From Halichondria panicea (Eukaryota; Porifera; Demospongiae; Suberitida; Halichondriidae), in NCBI RefSeq assembly GCF_963675165.1, contig NC_087387.1, forward strand, positions 4,490,990-4,554,989: a DNA stretch of 64,000 bases. Reading direction: 5' to 3'. A program made the translations under genes and the position numbers. Shown one piece after another: positions 46,401 to 58,600 of this stretch. The notes under the pieces were generated by a model. That model did not search any database, was not told the DNA's origin, and saw only the letters and a program-made list of their open reading frames with translations. Positions within the stretch are counted from its first letter, which is position 1. Each line of letters begins with the position of its first letter.

Positions 46401-47964
46401 GACACATTACTTAAGTAAACACCAATCGCTCCACCAGAGTCAGCTCTGTTGTTTGTCAGTGTACTGTTGGAGATTGACGCACTGCTTGAGGAAATATAAA
46501 TTGTTCCACCAATGTCAGCACTATTGTTTGTCAGCACACTGTTGGTGATGGACACCACACTGTTTGAGGAAACGTAAATCGCTCCACTACTGCTGTTAGC
46601 ACCGTTGTTTGCTAGCATACTGTTGAAGATGGACACGCTGCTTGAGGAAATATAAATCGCTCCACCATAGTCAGCTCTGTTGTTTGTTAGCGTACTGCCA
46701 GAGATGGAAACACTACCTCTGTAAACATGAATAACTCCACCACTATGGTCAGCTATGTTGTTTGTCAGTGTACTGCAGGAGATGGATACACTACTTGAGA
46801 AAACATAAATTGTTCCACCAAAGACAGCTCTGTTGTTTGTCAGCACACTGTTGGTGATGGACACCACACTGCTTGAAGAAATGTAAATCGCTCCACCACT
46901 ACTGTTAGCACCGTTGTTTGCTAGCACACTGTTAGATATGGACACACTGCTTGAGGAAGAAGCATAAATCGCTCCACCATAGTCAGCTCTGTTGTTTATC
47001 AGTGTACTGTCAGAGATGGATACACTGCCTGAGGAAACATAAATCGCTCCACCACCATGGTCAGCTATGTTGTTTGTCAGTGTACTGCTGGAGATGGATA
47101 CACTACTTGAGGAAACACTAATCGTTCCACCTAACTCGTAAGCACCATTGTTTTTCAGCACACTGTCGGAGATGGACACACTGCCAATACCAATCGCTCC
47201 ACCAAACTGAAAAGCTTTGTTATTTATAAAGTTACACCAAGTGATAACTACAGTACCAGATACCATTTCTACTGCTCTTCCACTCTCAGTACTCTTGTAG
47301 TTGAACTCTGTGTTGTTGATCAGTGCGTTTTTTGATTGAATGTCAACCACACCTCCATCATTTCTAGTGAACATACTATTTTTTATGTGCACATTATCAG
47401 CCTCAACATGCAGTGCCTGACCAGTGTTGTTCACAAATACGATGCATTCAATTTTTGTGGTATGAGTATTAGCAATTTTAACTATGTGGGTTTCCGCCTG
47501 ATTGAGTAATTCAAAGTTCATAAAGTAGCAGTTGTTGATATAGACATCGTGCACATCGTCAATGATCAAGCCTTGATGTGAGTTTAGTGGTCCATAATTT
47601 GCTCCAACGAAACTCAAGTTTTTAATAATCGTTTTGGTAATACTAATGAAACGTATTTCGCCATTGCTATAGAATCTCACAACAGCTGTACTTTTGTTCT
47701 GACTGGTGATATGTACATGTGAAAAATTACGAATCAATAACTGCTCAGTTAACACATGATCTCCAGGTAAAAAGCTCAAGGTGAGAATATCTCCTCCAGA
47801 TAACAAGTCTGTTTGAACAAGCTGCTCCAAAGTAAAACAAGTTCCATTTCCATAGTTATTACTGCAAAAGTCGGTTGAATCCACTGGCACAATGTGATAG
47901 TGCTCACTCCAGCAGCTAGAGTAAATAGCAGTACTAACCAACTGAGAATATTTCTAGACAGCAT
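43411..47964 (-). pseudogene. beta-helix repeat surface protein gene with two frameshifts and one nonsense codon
   Basis: The frame starts with a good signal peptide (MLSRNILSWLVLLFTLAAGV, ATG at 47964), shifts near 47900 into a long frame that runs to 44378, shifts again near 44450, stops at TGA 43687-43689 and continues in frame to a TAA at 43411. The long frame encodes a right-handed beta-helix of about 23-residue repeats (pattern SVSISxSxLxNNxAxxGGAIY, at least 13 copies, about 46350-47220), then a Cys-rich module (CPIG, CKCDCD, GVLCGEC), then multiple membrane helices. The tail has Tyr/Pro motifs (YITPP, YLDEL, YTPAP). The repeats are of the polymorphic membrane protein type. The first gene of the window shares the C-terminal plan. 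The rest of the coding sequence remains protein-like, so the lesions are recent or are sequence errors. Extracellular recognition or adhesion is a guess. Confidence 0.82.
46350..47220 (-). repeat. tandem coding repeats of the beta-helix domain
   Basis: Units of about 70-80 bp repeat with variation; on the plus strand the recurring phrases are GCTCCACCA, GTTGTTTGTCAG and GAGATGG. They encode the 23-residue beta-helix rungs. Pairs of units share third-base choices, which suggests local duplication or gene conversion. Confidence 0.85.
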
Positions 47965-47994
47965 ACTGATTTTGCAGTTTCTGTTTAGAGTCAC

Positions 47995-48199
47995 TACTTT
48001 TGCTAGATCTATATAGCTAGTAAACGTTCTGCAGTCTTATATTATGCGCTAACTCTAACCCGAAATCAAAAACATTCCCTATTTGCTTGGAACCCTAATT
48101 AATGTTGTGCAAAATAGGCAAAATAGGTATTATATTTTGATTGTGGGTTATCCCACAGTTCTCAGCCCTTCCTTAATAGGGCATGATGCCACATCTTGG
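47995..48199. other. short spacer upstream of the surface-protein pseudogene
   Basis: No gene seen. The 5' flank of the minus-strand gene should contain its promoter, but no clear motif was identified. Confidence 0.4.
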
Positions 48200-48440
48200 T
48201 ACACTGTTAAAAATGTGGTGCTATTGTAACACCCAAAAGTGGGTAAAACCATTGTACCAAATATATGGCACTCATATATGGAGTTATTACAGCACCAGAT
48301 TTTAGTGTTATTAAAACACTCATTTTGGAGTTGTAACAGCATGAAAATGTGCTGTACTTGCACTTTCTTGGAGTTACTGCAACTCCAAACTGTGTGTAAC
48401 TTTTACAACTACACCTACAATGGTGTTATTAAAGCACTGG
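48200..48440. repeat. repeat end with TACACTGTTAAAAATG terminus
   Basis: It begins TACACTGTTAAAAATG and contains many short ACACT/GTGTTATTA-type and GGAGTT motifs. The reverse complement of the same terminus ends a similar region at 51525. The two may be ends of one 3.3-kb element or two separate MITEs. Confidence 0.55.
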
Positions 48441-48811
48441 GGATGGGTGCTGCTGTTACTACAGGTACAGTTGTCATTGCTACTCTTCATGCAAAGCATA
48501 AAATATTGCATGCATGCTTATTGCACTTCTCGATAAGCTCATGCACTTGACTTAAATGACGTAACATAATTATAGCATGTGCATAATGATATATGCATCA
48601 CGATAGCATACAATAAAAGTATGAAGATATGTATACCTATAACCTCATAAAGTGTTTAATAACTACGACCACAATACACTTAGGCAGTTCGGGACCTTAA
48701 AAATAAAAAATAAAAGGGTGCCATGCAGACATGCACGTGCATGGGTACTAAAATGTCAAAAACATAGTACAAGAGTTTCATAGAATGAATCTACTTCATA
48801 CACTTCTTTCT

Positions 48812-49705
48812 CTACGATGACGAAGTAGTTCCTTGATCCAGATTCAATAGCACTTTTTCTACCTTGAACGAACGTTGCATGTCATCCACCTGCATGTATA
48901 TATTATGATGGGATAAGGATGGGGCTCACAAAAACAGTAGGCAGTGATATAAGTGAGTAGGAGACAATTATTCAAATAAGCCGAAAGCCTAACACTTTAA
49001 CAACTGTTGTCACCTCTTCCAAATATCCAGTGTGCATGCATTACTGTGTATAATTATATATAATGTATGATGACAGGGTTATTCTCGTTATAATAAGCAT
49101 ATACCCCCCCACACAGGATGAATTCAAGGGCAACAGAAGAATCTGTTCTCAAGTATCAAGTATTTGTAACTGTTTATGCATTACATACGTGGAGCAGCAG
49201 CTTGACAAATATCATTTGTACTGCATCCTTCTTCGTACAGTATTATCTTCAGAACTGAATAAAAAAAATGTATGTTTGAAGATATGGGTTTCTATTTACC
49301 ATTAGATTGTGACTGCACCAGTGACTGCATAGTCTTCGACCAGCTCCTGTAGCTTAACATTGTTCTCCTTTGTTCGAATTCTTTCCAATTTACCTCAAAA
49401 GTAAATCTATAGGTATCTTTCCTGTAATTTCAAAAAATGCTATTACTACTGCAAACATTTACAGCTATATGCTTGAACACAATAATGATTAATAGTGAAC
49501 TTACATAGACATAATCGGTCAGTGGTGGATAGTATATACACACATCTGTAACTGCTGGTCGATCATATCACTCGATCCTGATAGCACCTTTGTTACGCTT
49601 TGTTTTTGGACTATTCCTTTTAAAGAGCAGTGGTTTATCTTTGGACAGATATTGAATCTCAATTTGCGACGCATATTCTTTAACCTCGTTTAAATAGCTC
49701 GACTC
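48812..49705 (-). CDS. possible small multi-exon gene (weak)
   Basis: Three coding-like pieces on the minus strand: from ATG 49705 about 40 codons (MESSYLNEVKEYASQIEIQY onward) to a GGTGCT donor; a piece at about 49318-49405 reading KLERIRTKENNVKLQELVED to TAA after a GAG acceptor; and 48812-48889 after a strong CATGCAG acceptor reading VDDMQRSFKVEKVLLNLDQG to TAG. The first two join in phase 1; the third would need another donor. The helical, charged character suggests real protein, but donors are weak and no family is recognised. The region may belong to a mobile element. Confidence 0.3.
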
Positions 49706-49910
49706 CATGAACCCTGCATGAAAAGAGTACCTATAGCTCTTACGATGCGATAATTTTGTAAGAAACAACCATTATCTTGTTGTCATTGGAAATTAATTTA
49801 ACAATAATCGGAAGACAAAAATTATAATTATGATGATTTGTATGCAAATGTAGATACGTGCGAAAAACCAGTCTGACAGGAAAGTGTTCCTAACGCTCAA
49901 CATACATCTA

Positions 49911-50200
49911 ACTGACGGACACGTGCCCACAAAGCCCAACATATCAGACTGACAGACAAGTGCCCACAAAGCCCAACATATCAGACTGACGGACAGCTGC
50001 CCACAAAGCCCAACATATCAGACTGACGGACAGCTGCCCACAAAGCCCAACATATCAGACTGACGGACAGCTGCCCACAAAGCCCAACATATCAGACTGA
50101 CGGACAGCTGCCCACAAAGCCCAGCATATCAGACGGACGGACAGCTGCCCACAAAGCCCAACATATCAGACTGACGGACAGCTGCCCACAAAGCCCAACA
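49911..50200. repeat. 37-bp minisatellite, about eight copies
   Basis: The unit ACGGACAGCTGCCCACAAAG plus CCCAACATATCAGACTG is repeated head to tail; the inner copies are nearly identical and the first two diverge (CACGTG and CAAGTG variants). Without spacers between units it is a tandem satellite, not a CRISPR. Confidence 0.95.
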
Positions 50201-52285
50201 AGAATTATTATATAGTTACAATTATAGTAGTGAGTAGTAGACTTGCAGTCTGTCTATGTCAAGCTTTTTAGCACAACAATGGTTTTGCAGCAACTTACTC
50301 TATAGTTCCGAGTCAAAGCAGTGTGCCATCTTGCAGTGTAGTACATCTAGCAACTTAGTCCATGTAGTACCAGAGCACAGTACAGAGCTAGAGTAGGCCT
50401 GGCGCCTTCGTACAGTTAAGGTGCACGCAGCTGTGTGCAGAGACTCTCATGCAGGCAGCTGTCTATCACACGGTTCACGTGAGATCAGTGCTGCACGTCT
50501 ACCACCCACGATTTTGTTTTGTTTATGTAGTCTTGGCTACCCACCACGCATTTGAGTCTGTGCTCATCAATTAATTATGATCATATCATCAGTGTATGCC
50601 CTTGCATGGAAGAGGGGAGGGGTGGGAGCAAAGTAAGAGTTAAATTTGCAGGGCAACTGTACGAGTAGAAAGAACACACTATAAGCCAGCTACTTTGCTA
50701 AATACAGGATGTATGATTTTTCAGACGATTGAATTGTTAATAATTACTGTTGGGCATTAATTTGTCCGTTAGCGTGACATGCACATAGTCTAGTCCTCAA
50801 TAGATGTTGCAACTTCAAACACATAGTTTTACAGTAACTAATAATGATAACTATAGTACTGGTTCATCACATAAGTTATAAATACTGAATAGCTAAAATA
50901 TTGCCGGTACACTTGAAAAGTGCACTAATTTTTTCTTGGAAAGTTCCTCACAGGGCCGATTGTTCCGTCATCAGTACAAGTGTGCTGCTTCACCCCTGTA
51001 TACATAATTACGCATGTGATTAGAATTTATACTGAATAAGTATAATAAATAAGGTGACTATAATTATAATCTATACTTGCATGCTTGAATACAAAGGTAT
51101 AATAATTATACCAGATATTCAACTATTTTAATGGAACGGGTTTGTTACTATATAAGCAACTATTTATTTACACATGCAACTACACGAATCATTATAGACT
51201 GGCCTTGATTTGCATGCAGGTGATTTGTAGAGGTGCTTACATTGCACCATGTATAGTGCTACAATCACACAATTTTTATTTGAGTAACACCATCTGGTGT
51301 ATAGTTAGAGTAATATGATTTTAACAACTAGGTAAGTGCATGCACAACACTGTTTAAAATGTTCCACAAGCACTTTTAAGTGTATAATAGCACCCTTTAT
51401 TGTTCTAGTAACACGTAGCAGTTACGACTGCACTCTTAGTGTTGTGATATACATTGTAGCACCATTAGGTGAGTGTTGGCATAGCACTTTGGGTGCTATT
51501 GTAACTACCCATTTTTAACAGTGTACATGTCGATCTAGGTGTGAGAGAGGAATATGATACGGATAGTCCTCGATCAACGTCTGCCATGCATTTGTGTGAG
51601 GTGTGTAATGTAATATATTATACTGCTTCAGGTATGCGCATGTGCTGCTCCTAGATTAGCTAATAATAGTATACATTACATAATTATGCAGTGGTGTAGA
51701 AAGAGGGGGGGGGGGCTTCAGGGGCTGGAGCCTCCCCCATCTTTCTAGGCTATTAAGTAGATATGACTTATCAAGCTGCACTATTATATGTACAGATAGC
51801 CATACTTTTCCATTAAAAAAAACTAGAGCACCCCCATTGAGAAATCGCTTCTTACGCCACTGTTATATAGATCTATACTGCATAATCTTCAACTCACTTG
51901 CTTAATGGATGTTGCACTCTAAGTTTCGGTTCAGAGTCACTACTTTTCCAGTCAAGGTTTTTCTCTGGTGCATGTGCAATCACTATTATTATAATTATAG
52001 TGATGTACTTAATATACAATATTGTAATTCCCAGCCACCAAAACAGAACAAAACTACCAACTTTTTCCCCCCACATCTATATATACAGCAAATGGTTTCA
52101 AGGCAACGAAGTATATATATAGTTATTACATATACCACGTTTGATCATTCATATATATAACATAATTTGATACCACACATAACAACACAAAGTTCCAAAG
52201 GTATAGTGTTAATAAGAGGGATGCAGTCCAATCAGGGCATGCAATGGGTAGTGCTTTAGGTGAAATTTCCAGTATAATATATAGG
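50201..52285. other. intergenic region, repeats only
   Basis: No coding exon seen. The stretch 51300-51525 contains short GTGTT/AACACT-type repeats and ends with the reverse complement of TACACTGTTAAAAATG. A G-rich run lies at 51700-51713. The rest is AT-rich with CATG motifs. Confidence 0.5.
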
Positions 52286-52292
52286 CTATAAT

Positions 52293-53504
52293 CATAGATA
52301 GTAGAGGGGAGGGATTGGAAACATCTCAGGTGACCAATGTATTGCCCTAGAGAATTCTGACACTATGCGTGTTGCATTCCGCAAGTGTTGATTGCGATTG
52401 ATTGCGAGCCAGCTGCAAAGACAGAGGAGAAGAAACTGAAGAAAACTGCAGTAAGCACTGGCAGAGCTAGTATGTATGTACATTATCCATAGTAAATGTA
52501 TGGTTTACATCATTTACCTAATTTATTTGATCATCAGAGGTCCATGTAGCACTATTTTACATGTATTTAGCTGGGAATTTGAAGGTATGAAACTTTGTGG
52601 GGGGATATCTTGAGCTAGGAAGTAGCCATGGTTGCTTGAGAGTGATCACAGTGTAGAGGAAGCATTGAAATATGCCTTAGGCATAGCTAAGTTGAGAATT
52701 ATGCTGTTAATTGTTGAATATTAACATAAAAGTGTGAAAAGAAGAATTTGTAAGTACATTTGTTTGCGGGGGAGTTGCTGATTAACAACAATACATTGTA
52801 CATCACTATTGTTTAGGTCTACATATTGCCTAATGATCCCGATGTGCCTTGAGAAAAGTTTTTTCTTGCTAACCTGTATAATTTTGGAAATATGCTAATT
52901 CAAACTTACCCGTAAATTGCTTTTCCCAGGGTACTCAGAACATCTGAGGATCTGCCAAGACCCTTTGGAAAAGTTTGGCATGCCAATGACAGAGGGAAGG
53001 GACACTGTTATTTGTTACGATTGGTCGTGCAAAAGCTGTGTAGTGACCTGTGATGACGGAAATACACCACTACCTAAACGTCGTCAGACTTACACAAATT
53101 ATGTTTTGTGTTTGTAAACATCATCATTTCTCCATGCATCCTTTGTGATTGTGTGTATCATAATGTTAAGAAATAAGTATGCAGTCTATGATCATGAGCT
53201 GTGCCTAGTACTATAGTTTTTGTGTGAGTGCATGCCTTGTTCTTTGAAGGTTTATTAATAATGTGTAATTCTTTAATGCAACCGAGAAAAGTCTCATTCT
53301 GATGTACAGCAACCAAAGAAACTAGTATGTATGTAGTAGCTAGTAGCTACTATATGGGCCAGAGACAGCTAGCTAGCTATCTGTTCACTCTCTTTTGGCC
53401 CCAATTAAATTAACTTCCTGTCTATTTCCTGTCTATTTCCGGTGCGACACGCATGGGCCGCGTGAAATTCCTGTGTTTCCAATCCCTCTCCTCTACTATC
53501 TATG
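52293..53504. mobile_element. DNA transposon, P-element-like, with TIRs and 7-bp target duplication
   Basis: It begins CATAGATAGTAGAGG and ends with the reverse complement; the TIRs are about 31 bp with one mismatch and include GGGATTGGAAACA. CTATAAT occurs directly before (52286-52292) and directly after (53505-53511). The 1212-bp element encodes only a C-terminal transposase remnant. The CA start and the QDPLEKF motif in its coding part fit the P/THAP9 superfamily; that family call is tentative, whereas the TIR/TSD evidence is direct. Confidence 0.85.
52929..53117 (+). pseudogene. transposase C-terminal remnant
   Basis: Starting after TTCCCAG, the frame gives a 62-residue piece with EHLRICQDPLEKFGMPM and a Cys-rich end, stopping at TAA 53115-53117. 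QDPLEKFF is a motif near the C-terminus of P/THAP9-type transposases; here one F is missing and the following residues diverge. The rest of the transposase is absent, so the element is non-autonomous. Confidence 0.45.
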
Positions 53505-53712
53505 CTATAATTTAAAGGTCATCAATGCATGTTGTGATTTATAGCAGCCTTAGAGTTACTTTCACCAACAGTTTAGAGGTCATAACCAGACCACCTAGCT
53601 GTTGTAGGTCATCCGCATCTGTGCATGAGCTGTTGATTTGTCTGACTATATATAGAAGTACACGCTCCACATACACTGGACACACACACACACTCACACC
53701 ACACACACACAC

Positions 53713-53951
53713 AGGAGCCCATAATAAGAGAAGGAGCTAGCGGCTGACTATGGGGATCACGTTTCGTAAGTAGCTATGACCGCATTTCTATATATGCAGA
53801 GTCACTAAGTGGTTGAAATCCTATACACATGTTATGCGCAATACAGCCCTGCGGTTTGCAAGTAAGCACTTAGTTGCTTCCATAAAAGGAAACCGGCAAT
53901 TACGAAACCCGAGTACGTTGAAATTAGCCACTCCTTCTCTTATGGGCTCCT
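53713..53951. repeat. inverted repeat, about 24-bp arms
   Basis: AGGAGCCCATAATAAGAGAA at the left matches the reverse complement TTCTCTTATGGGCTCCT at the right, about 240 bp end to end. It is probably a MITE. The ATG with a GTAAGT donor near 53749 lies inside it and is therefore not taken as an exon. Confidence 0.7.
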
Positions 53952-54802
53952 GGTTTTAGTCAAAAATTACGCTCACAAATTTTGCGCAGATGGTACAGAG
54001 AGTGAGTTCTACATAGTTCAGTAGTGGGTGTGGCCTATTATTCGTTTGGACCAACCCTTCGTGCCCATTTTTAACAAGTTATTTTTCAGAAGTAAGCCCC
54101 TACACTCCTATAATATGTAATGACCCTTTCAATGAAGCTGTTGTTGAATACTCCCTTTTGAAGTGCAAATACAATTTTGGAAGTTTGTGCTGAATTGCAC
54201 GCACTGTGTGGAATGCTCTTGTATTAATAATGCACTTACAGTTCTATGATTGAGTCATTCACTCTTCTGCATGGCGCTTCTTTATGGCCACACTATATTA
54301 CTCCCCCTAGCTCAGGCACTCTCTGGTCAGTGGATTGCTGATATATCTGCATGGTAGTCATCTCATACTTTTGTGTCAATAACTGCTACTGAGTGATTGT
54401 GCTATAATAGGGCCTAATTATAATAAGTGTTGTATGAAAACAGATACTGGCTGCATTACGGTACAGTGAAGTAAAACGTATTTGATCTTTCACTCTACTT
54501 TTTGTACTAATTTTGTATGTGGCTATAGCCTCAACGTCTGTCATGTATGCAGGCGGCTTAAATGGATAATATAACAGGCTAGGATTGTTGGGTAATGAAG
54601 CAACAAAGGTTAAACAGATTAGATTTCACACACACACACACAATAAACTCTAAAAAATTATGCCTCGGTGCGCATGCGCAAGCGAGGTATTATTATGGTG
54701 TGTTTTGACCCCCAGCTTTTTTCTGATATACCGGTAATTAGACTACATTACATCATCTGTAATTGATCTGATTGGCTAAAAACAGTAGATTACATGGAAG
54801 CA

Positions 54803-54921
54803 TAATCTACAGGAAGGTAGTTATTCTACAGGAAATGGGCGCATATTCTACAGGAAGTGGACACATATTCTACAGGAAATGGACGTATATTCTACAGGAA
54901 GTGACAAATAATTTGCAGGAA
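54803..54921. repeat. about 24-bp tandem repeat, five copies
   Basis: ATTCTACAGGAA is repeated with intervening GTGGACACAT-like segments. The copies are degenerate. An ORF through them is not protein-like. Confidence 0.85.
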
Positions 54922-55648
54922 GTTCTCAAAAGTTGGAATGAAATTTTTAGTGAAAGTGACAAGAAGATGACAAAAACATTATAAAAAACACAGAATGCAA
55001 TAGTTTTTCAGTCAATATCCATTCTTTCCATGTCCACTGTTGCTTTGTATTGCTTTTTCCAGTTGGGCATGGGCAGGGGGGCCAGGAAGCATCAAAAACA
55101 CTTTAGTAGTCGCTTGACACTTTCTATTGAGGTTCCATGCCGGTCCAGTCTGCTCTATACCCCCTCCACTCCACCACAGTGCTTCATTCTTCTTCTTGTA
55201 GTGTTGCAGAGTCAGTTCTAGCATAGTTCTATGTTCTTTTTACTTGTCTGTTCTTTCCAGTATCTCCAGGAAGCGTTTCACAAGCTTTACTAAGTTTTAC
55301 TGTAGTTTTTCGTTGTTTTGAAGCCGTCTTCTTGTCTTTTTCTGTCAACTGGTGTCTCTCACAGCTCGTCCAGCTTGTCCAGCTCGCACAAATTCAATTT
55401 CTGTTGCTACGCACCAAACCTGGCTTTTTATAACCACGCCTCGCGCATGCGCAATGAAGTCCAAGTTAGATAGACCACACCCACTCGTAGAATATGCGTC
55501 TTAGTAACCGCCTTGGTTACGGTTAGATTCCCTCGGCTTTGCGCCTCGGGCTAACCGCAACCGCGGAGGTTACATAGACACATATTCTACTCTTAGGTAC
55601 AGGTGTAGTCTATCCTATACTTATACGCCCCATACGCCCCTTTATTTC

Positions 55649-58600
55649 ATGATGGCTGGCAGAGGCAACAGAATCACTGCTCCAGAGCTGGAGCAGTTCA
55701 TAGTTAATACAGTTCAGTTGACTGGAGAAGTACTAGGAACAGGTGCTTATGGAAACGTAGAGGAGGTGAAAATACCTGGAGCAAGGATAGCTGCTAAGAA
55801 ACTGCATGCACAGCTTGTTGACCTGGGGTCTCCACAGCAGGTACGTAGATCTATAGCTATATACATAATAATTACGTATAGGATATATATATACCTACTA
55901 TATACCTACTATATATACATTGTGTACTTAACCAGTGTCCATGTCCATGCTGTGAGATAGTTCTAGCCTGCTCAAACCCTCGGCGTTAATTTGGGGTTTA
56001 ATGAAGTTTTGTACATCTAGGCCAACGTCGAGGTTCACTCACTTTTATTTGACAACAAAACATCAAAATCAGTTTAAAAACTACTACTTTGTTGTGTTGA
56101 AGCTATCCATGGTACAATGTAAAAGATCCATCTCTACACAGAGAAAAGAGGTGTGCTGTTTTAGACCCTGAGCGTGTGCTATATTAGCACCGTGGTGTGC
56201 TAAACAGTGATTCAGCACACTACATGTGCTGTTTCGTAGGCATATAGCACAGCCTATGTGTTGTATTGGTGTGCTTTTTCATGGCTTGTAATTTTGATGT
56301 TCGATTCATGTGCTAAATGGACTGTGCTAAATGTAATGGGTGTGCTGAAACAGGTAAACATGCTAATTCAGGTAAACATGCTAATTCAGCACAGTGTGCT
56401 GTTTTCAGTACCAAATAAGGGCATGCAGTACAACAGATGTGCAGCTGCATAGCAACAAAGATTTTTTTAAATTTGCTGTTCTTACAAAGAAGAAAAGAAG
56501 TTGAGTTTAGACATGGTTTGAGAGCTGTTTGACAAAACTGTGGAACTAGGTAAGTTTCCCTCAACATGCTGAACAATGCTGTACAATGAATTGCACAGCT
56601 ATTGTATAATAATTATTGTACCAGGACACTGGGGGAGTATCCCCCTCTGGCTCCAACCCCCCCCCCCCCCCCCCCCTAAAATTTGCATTCATGTAATGTT
56701 CTGTGTTGTATGACTGGAGTGTCCATAGCCTGCATATAATTATACTAACCAGGGTATTGAAATAACATGCAGTTGATTTTTTTAGCTTAAAAGAATGCCT
56801 TATATTTCCCCCCCCTCTATACTTCAAAATCCTGTATGACACCCTGTAATAACTCTACAATATAATATGCAGGAAGGACAAGCAAGTAAAAGGTTGAATG
56901 GGGCTCAAACAAAGTGGAGACCAATTGAAGCCTATTGCCCAAGTTTCATAGCACAATAAGTGAGTTATTAAACTGGAGTTAAGCCAACCACGGGTTACTG
57001 TCTTTCTTACAGCGCCACACTAATTGAAGGGCCAAGTTCACAAACAATTAAGCGCCAAGTTGCTAGCGCTTACATAATTAGAAAAACGCATCCTTAATTC
57101 GAGGCTACATGTACAACTGATCCGATAGCCTCGTGGAAACAGCTATACTATATAGTAGCACCACTCTAAATAAATATTATAAGTGCCAAACTAGAGTTAT
57201 GGTTTTTTCTTGTTATTTGTGCGCCACTGAAAATCTTTAGTGGTGCCGTAATTAGAAGAAAGACGGTATAGTAAGTGTGTTTGTTTGTGTGTGTATTTTC
57301 ACTTGGATGCCATGGCCGCAACAATTATTGTGACAGATTTTCAAATGGTAAAAAGCTTAGTTGGGTAAAAGCTAAGAAGTATAAATTAAACCTTGTACAC
57401 ATGCATTGAAGCTAGCTAAATATAGTTTCATTTTAAAGCTTGATACATCAAATGCGCACTATACAGCCACGCTTGAGTTCTGGCTTGTTTACTGTGAGAC
57501 TACTCTGGTCCCGGTGAATGTCCGGAGCACTATTTTTTAACACATAAAGCTTAGTTCCATTCCACTGCCGTTTTCAACTGTACTTGTCATAGCGTACGTT
57601 GCACTATTATTGTATAGATGGAGTAAGCGGTCAATATAAGTTCATTTATGTAGTACGTCAGTACGTTTATAATTTTAAAACTGTACTAAAAGCGTTGCAA
57701 TTTACCGTTACATGTTGCAAGTATACGTTTTGCAAAACAAACAAAAAAGAGACAATCCTAGTCAGGGTTTCATCTAGGATTTAAAGTTTAGGGGGGAAGT
57801 TTGAAATGGAACTGCGCACTAGTGTGAACAATTTTAGGCCACTCTCACTTCCGGTCACCCCCCCCCCCCCCCCCCCTATATTGTTTATTGTTGGTGCCTA
57901 GCAATGTACTCTTAGCAATGTGCATTGACAGGCAACTCCATGTAACTGCTAATTATAGTGTATAGAACACTAGAAACCACGTGTTCTAATTATACAAAAG
58001 CAATGGATAGATTTGTGGTAAGACTAGATGAATTAATCATCCTCTAGCAAAGCTACATATATATACCATTGCAAATTACAAATGCGGTGTGCTGTGTTTT
58101 TGAATGCATAGCGACAATCCTCTAGTAACATATAATAATGGTTATACCAAGCTAAATTATGCTTAGCTATAAGCCTATAGTTTTACATAGATCTAACAAA
58201 GAATAGAACGCACCATTGACTGCACTATAATCTTAGCACAACTGCTATATAGCTAACTTACATGTAGCAAAACTAGCAAGCTGCAAAATGTCGTGATAAC
58301 TATAGCTGCATGGGTGGCCAAAGTAAAATGTAACAACAGAAAAGAGCTCTTATCTTGAGCGTCCTTTTTAGCGTTTAATTTGCGCTGTATCAGTGTATTA
58401 TGCATACTGTAAATGGAACGGAGACTTTATATTTACCACTTTGTAAGTTCATAATTGTTAAAAGTTGCTGCTACGGAAATCCCAATATCCTTGTGCGCAA
58501 ACGATTTTCGATTGCCACACACCCTCCTAATTAATGCAAATCTATACCGCCACCTGTAGCATATTGTCTGCCGGCCTTGCAGCTGTATAGCTGTTCCTCT

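Larger units (their letters stand above)
53512..55648. other. intergenic region upstream of the kinase gene
   Basis: No coding exon supported. It contains an AC-rich microsatellite (about 53680-53712), an inverted repeat (53713-53951), the tandem repeat at 54803-54921 and two copies of a CGCATGCGCAA-type repeat (near 54668 and 55444). The kinase promoter should lie just before 55649; no TATA box was identified. Confidence 0.5.

Noticed and set aside
49911-50200. Regular 37-bp repeats suggestive of a CRISPR array.
   Set aside because: Units abut with no spacers and the genome is eukaryotic; it is a minisatellite.
53749-53766. ATG followed after five codons by a GTAAGT donor.
   Set aside because: It lies in the loop of an inverted repeat; the kinase exon at 55649 has its own start.
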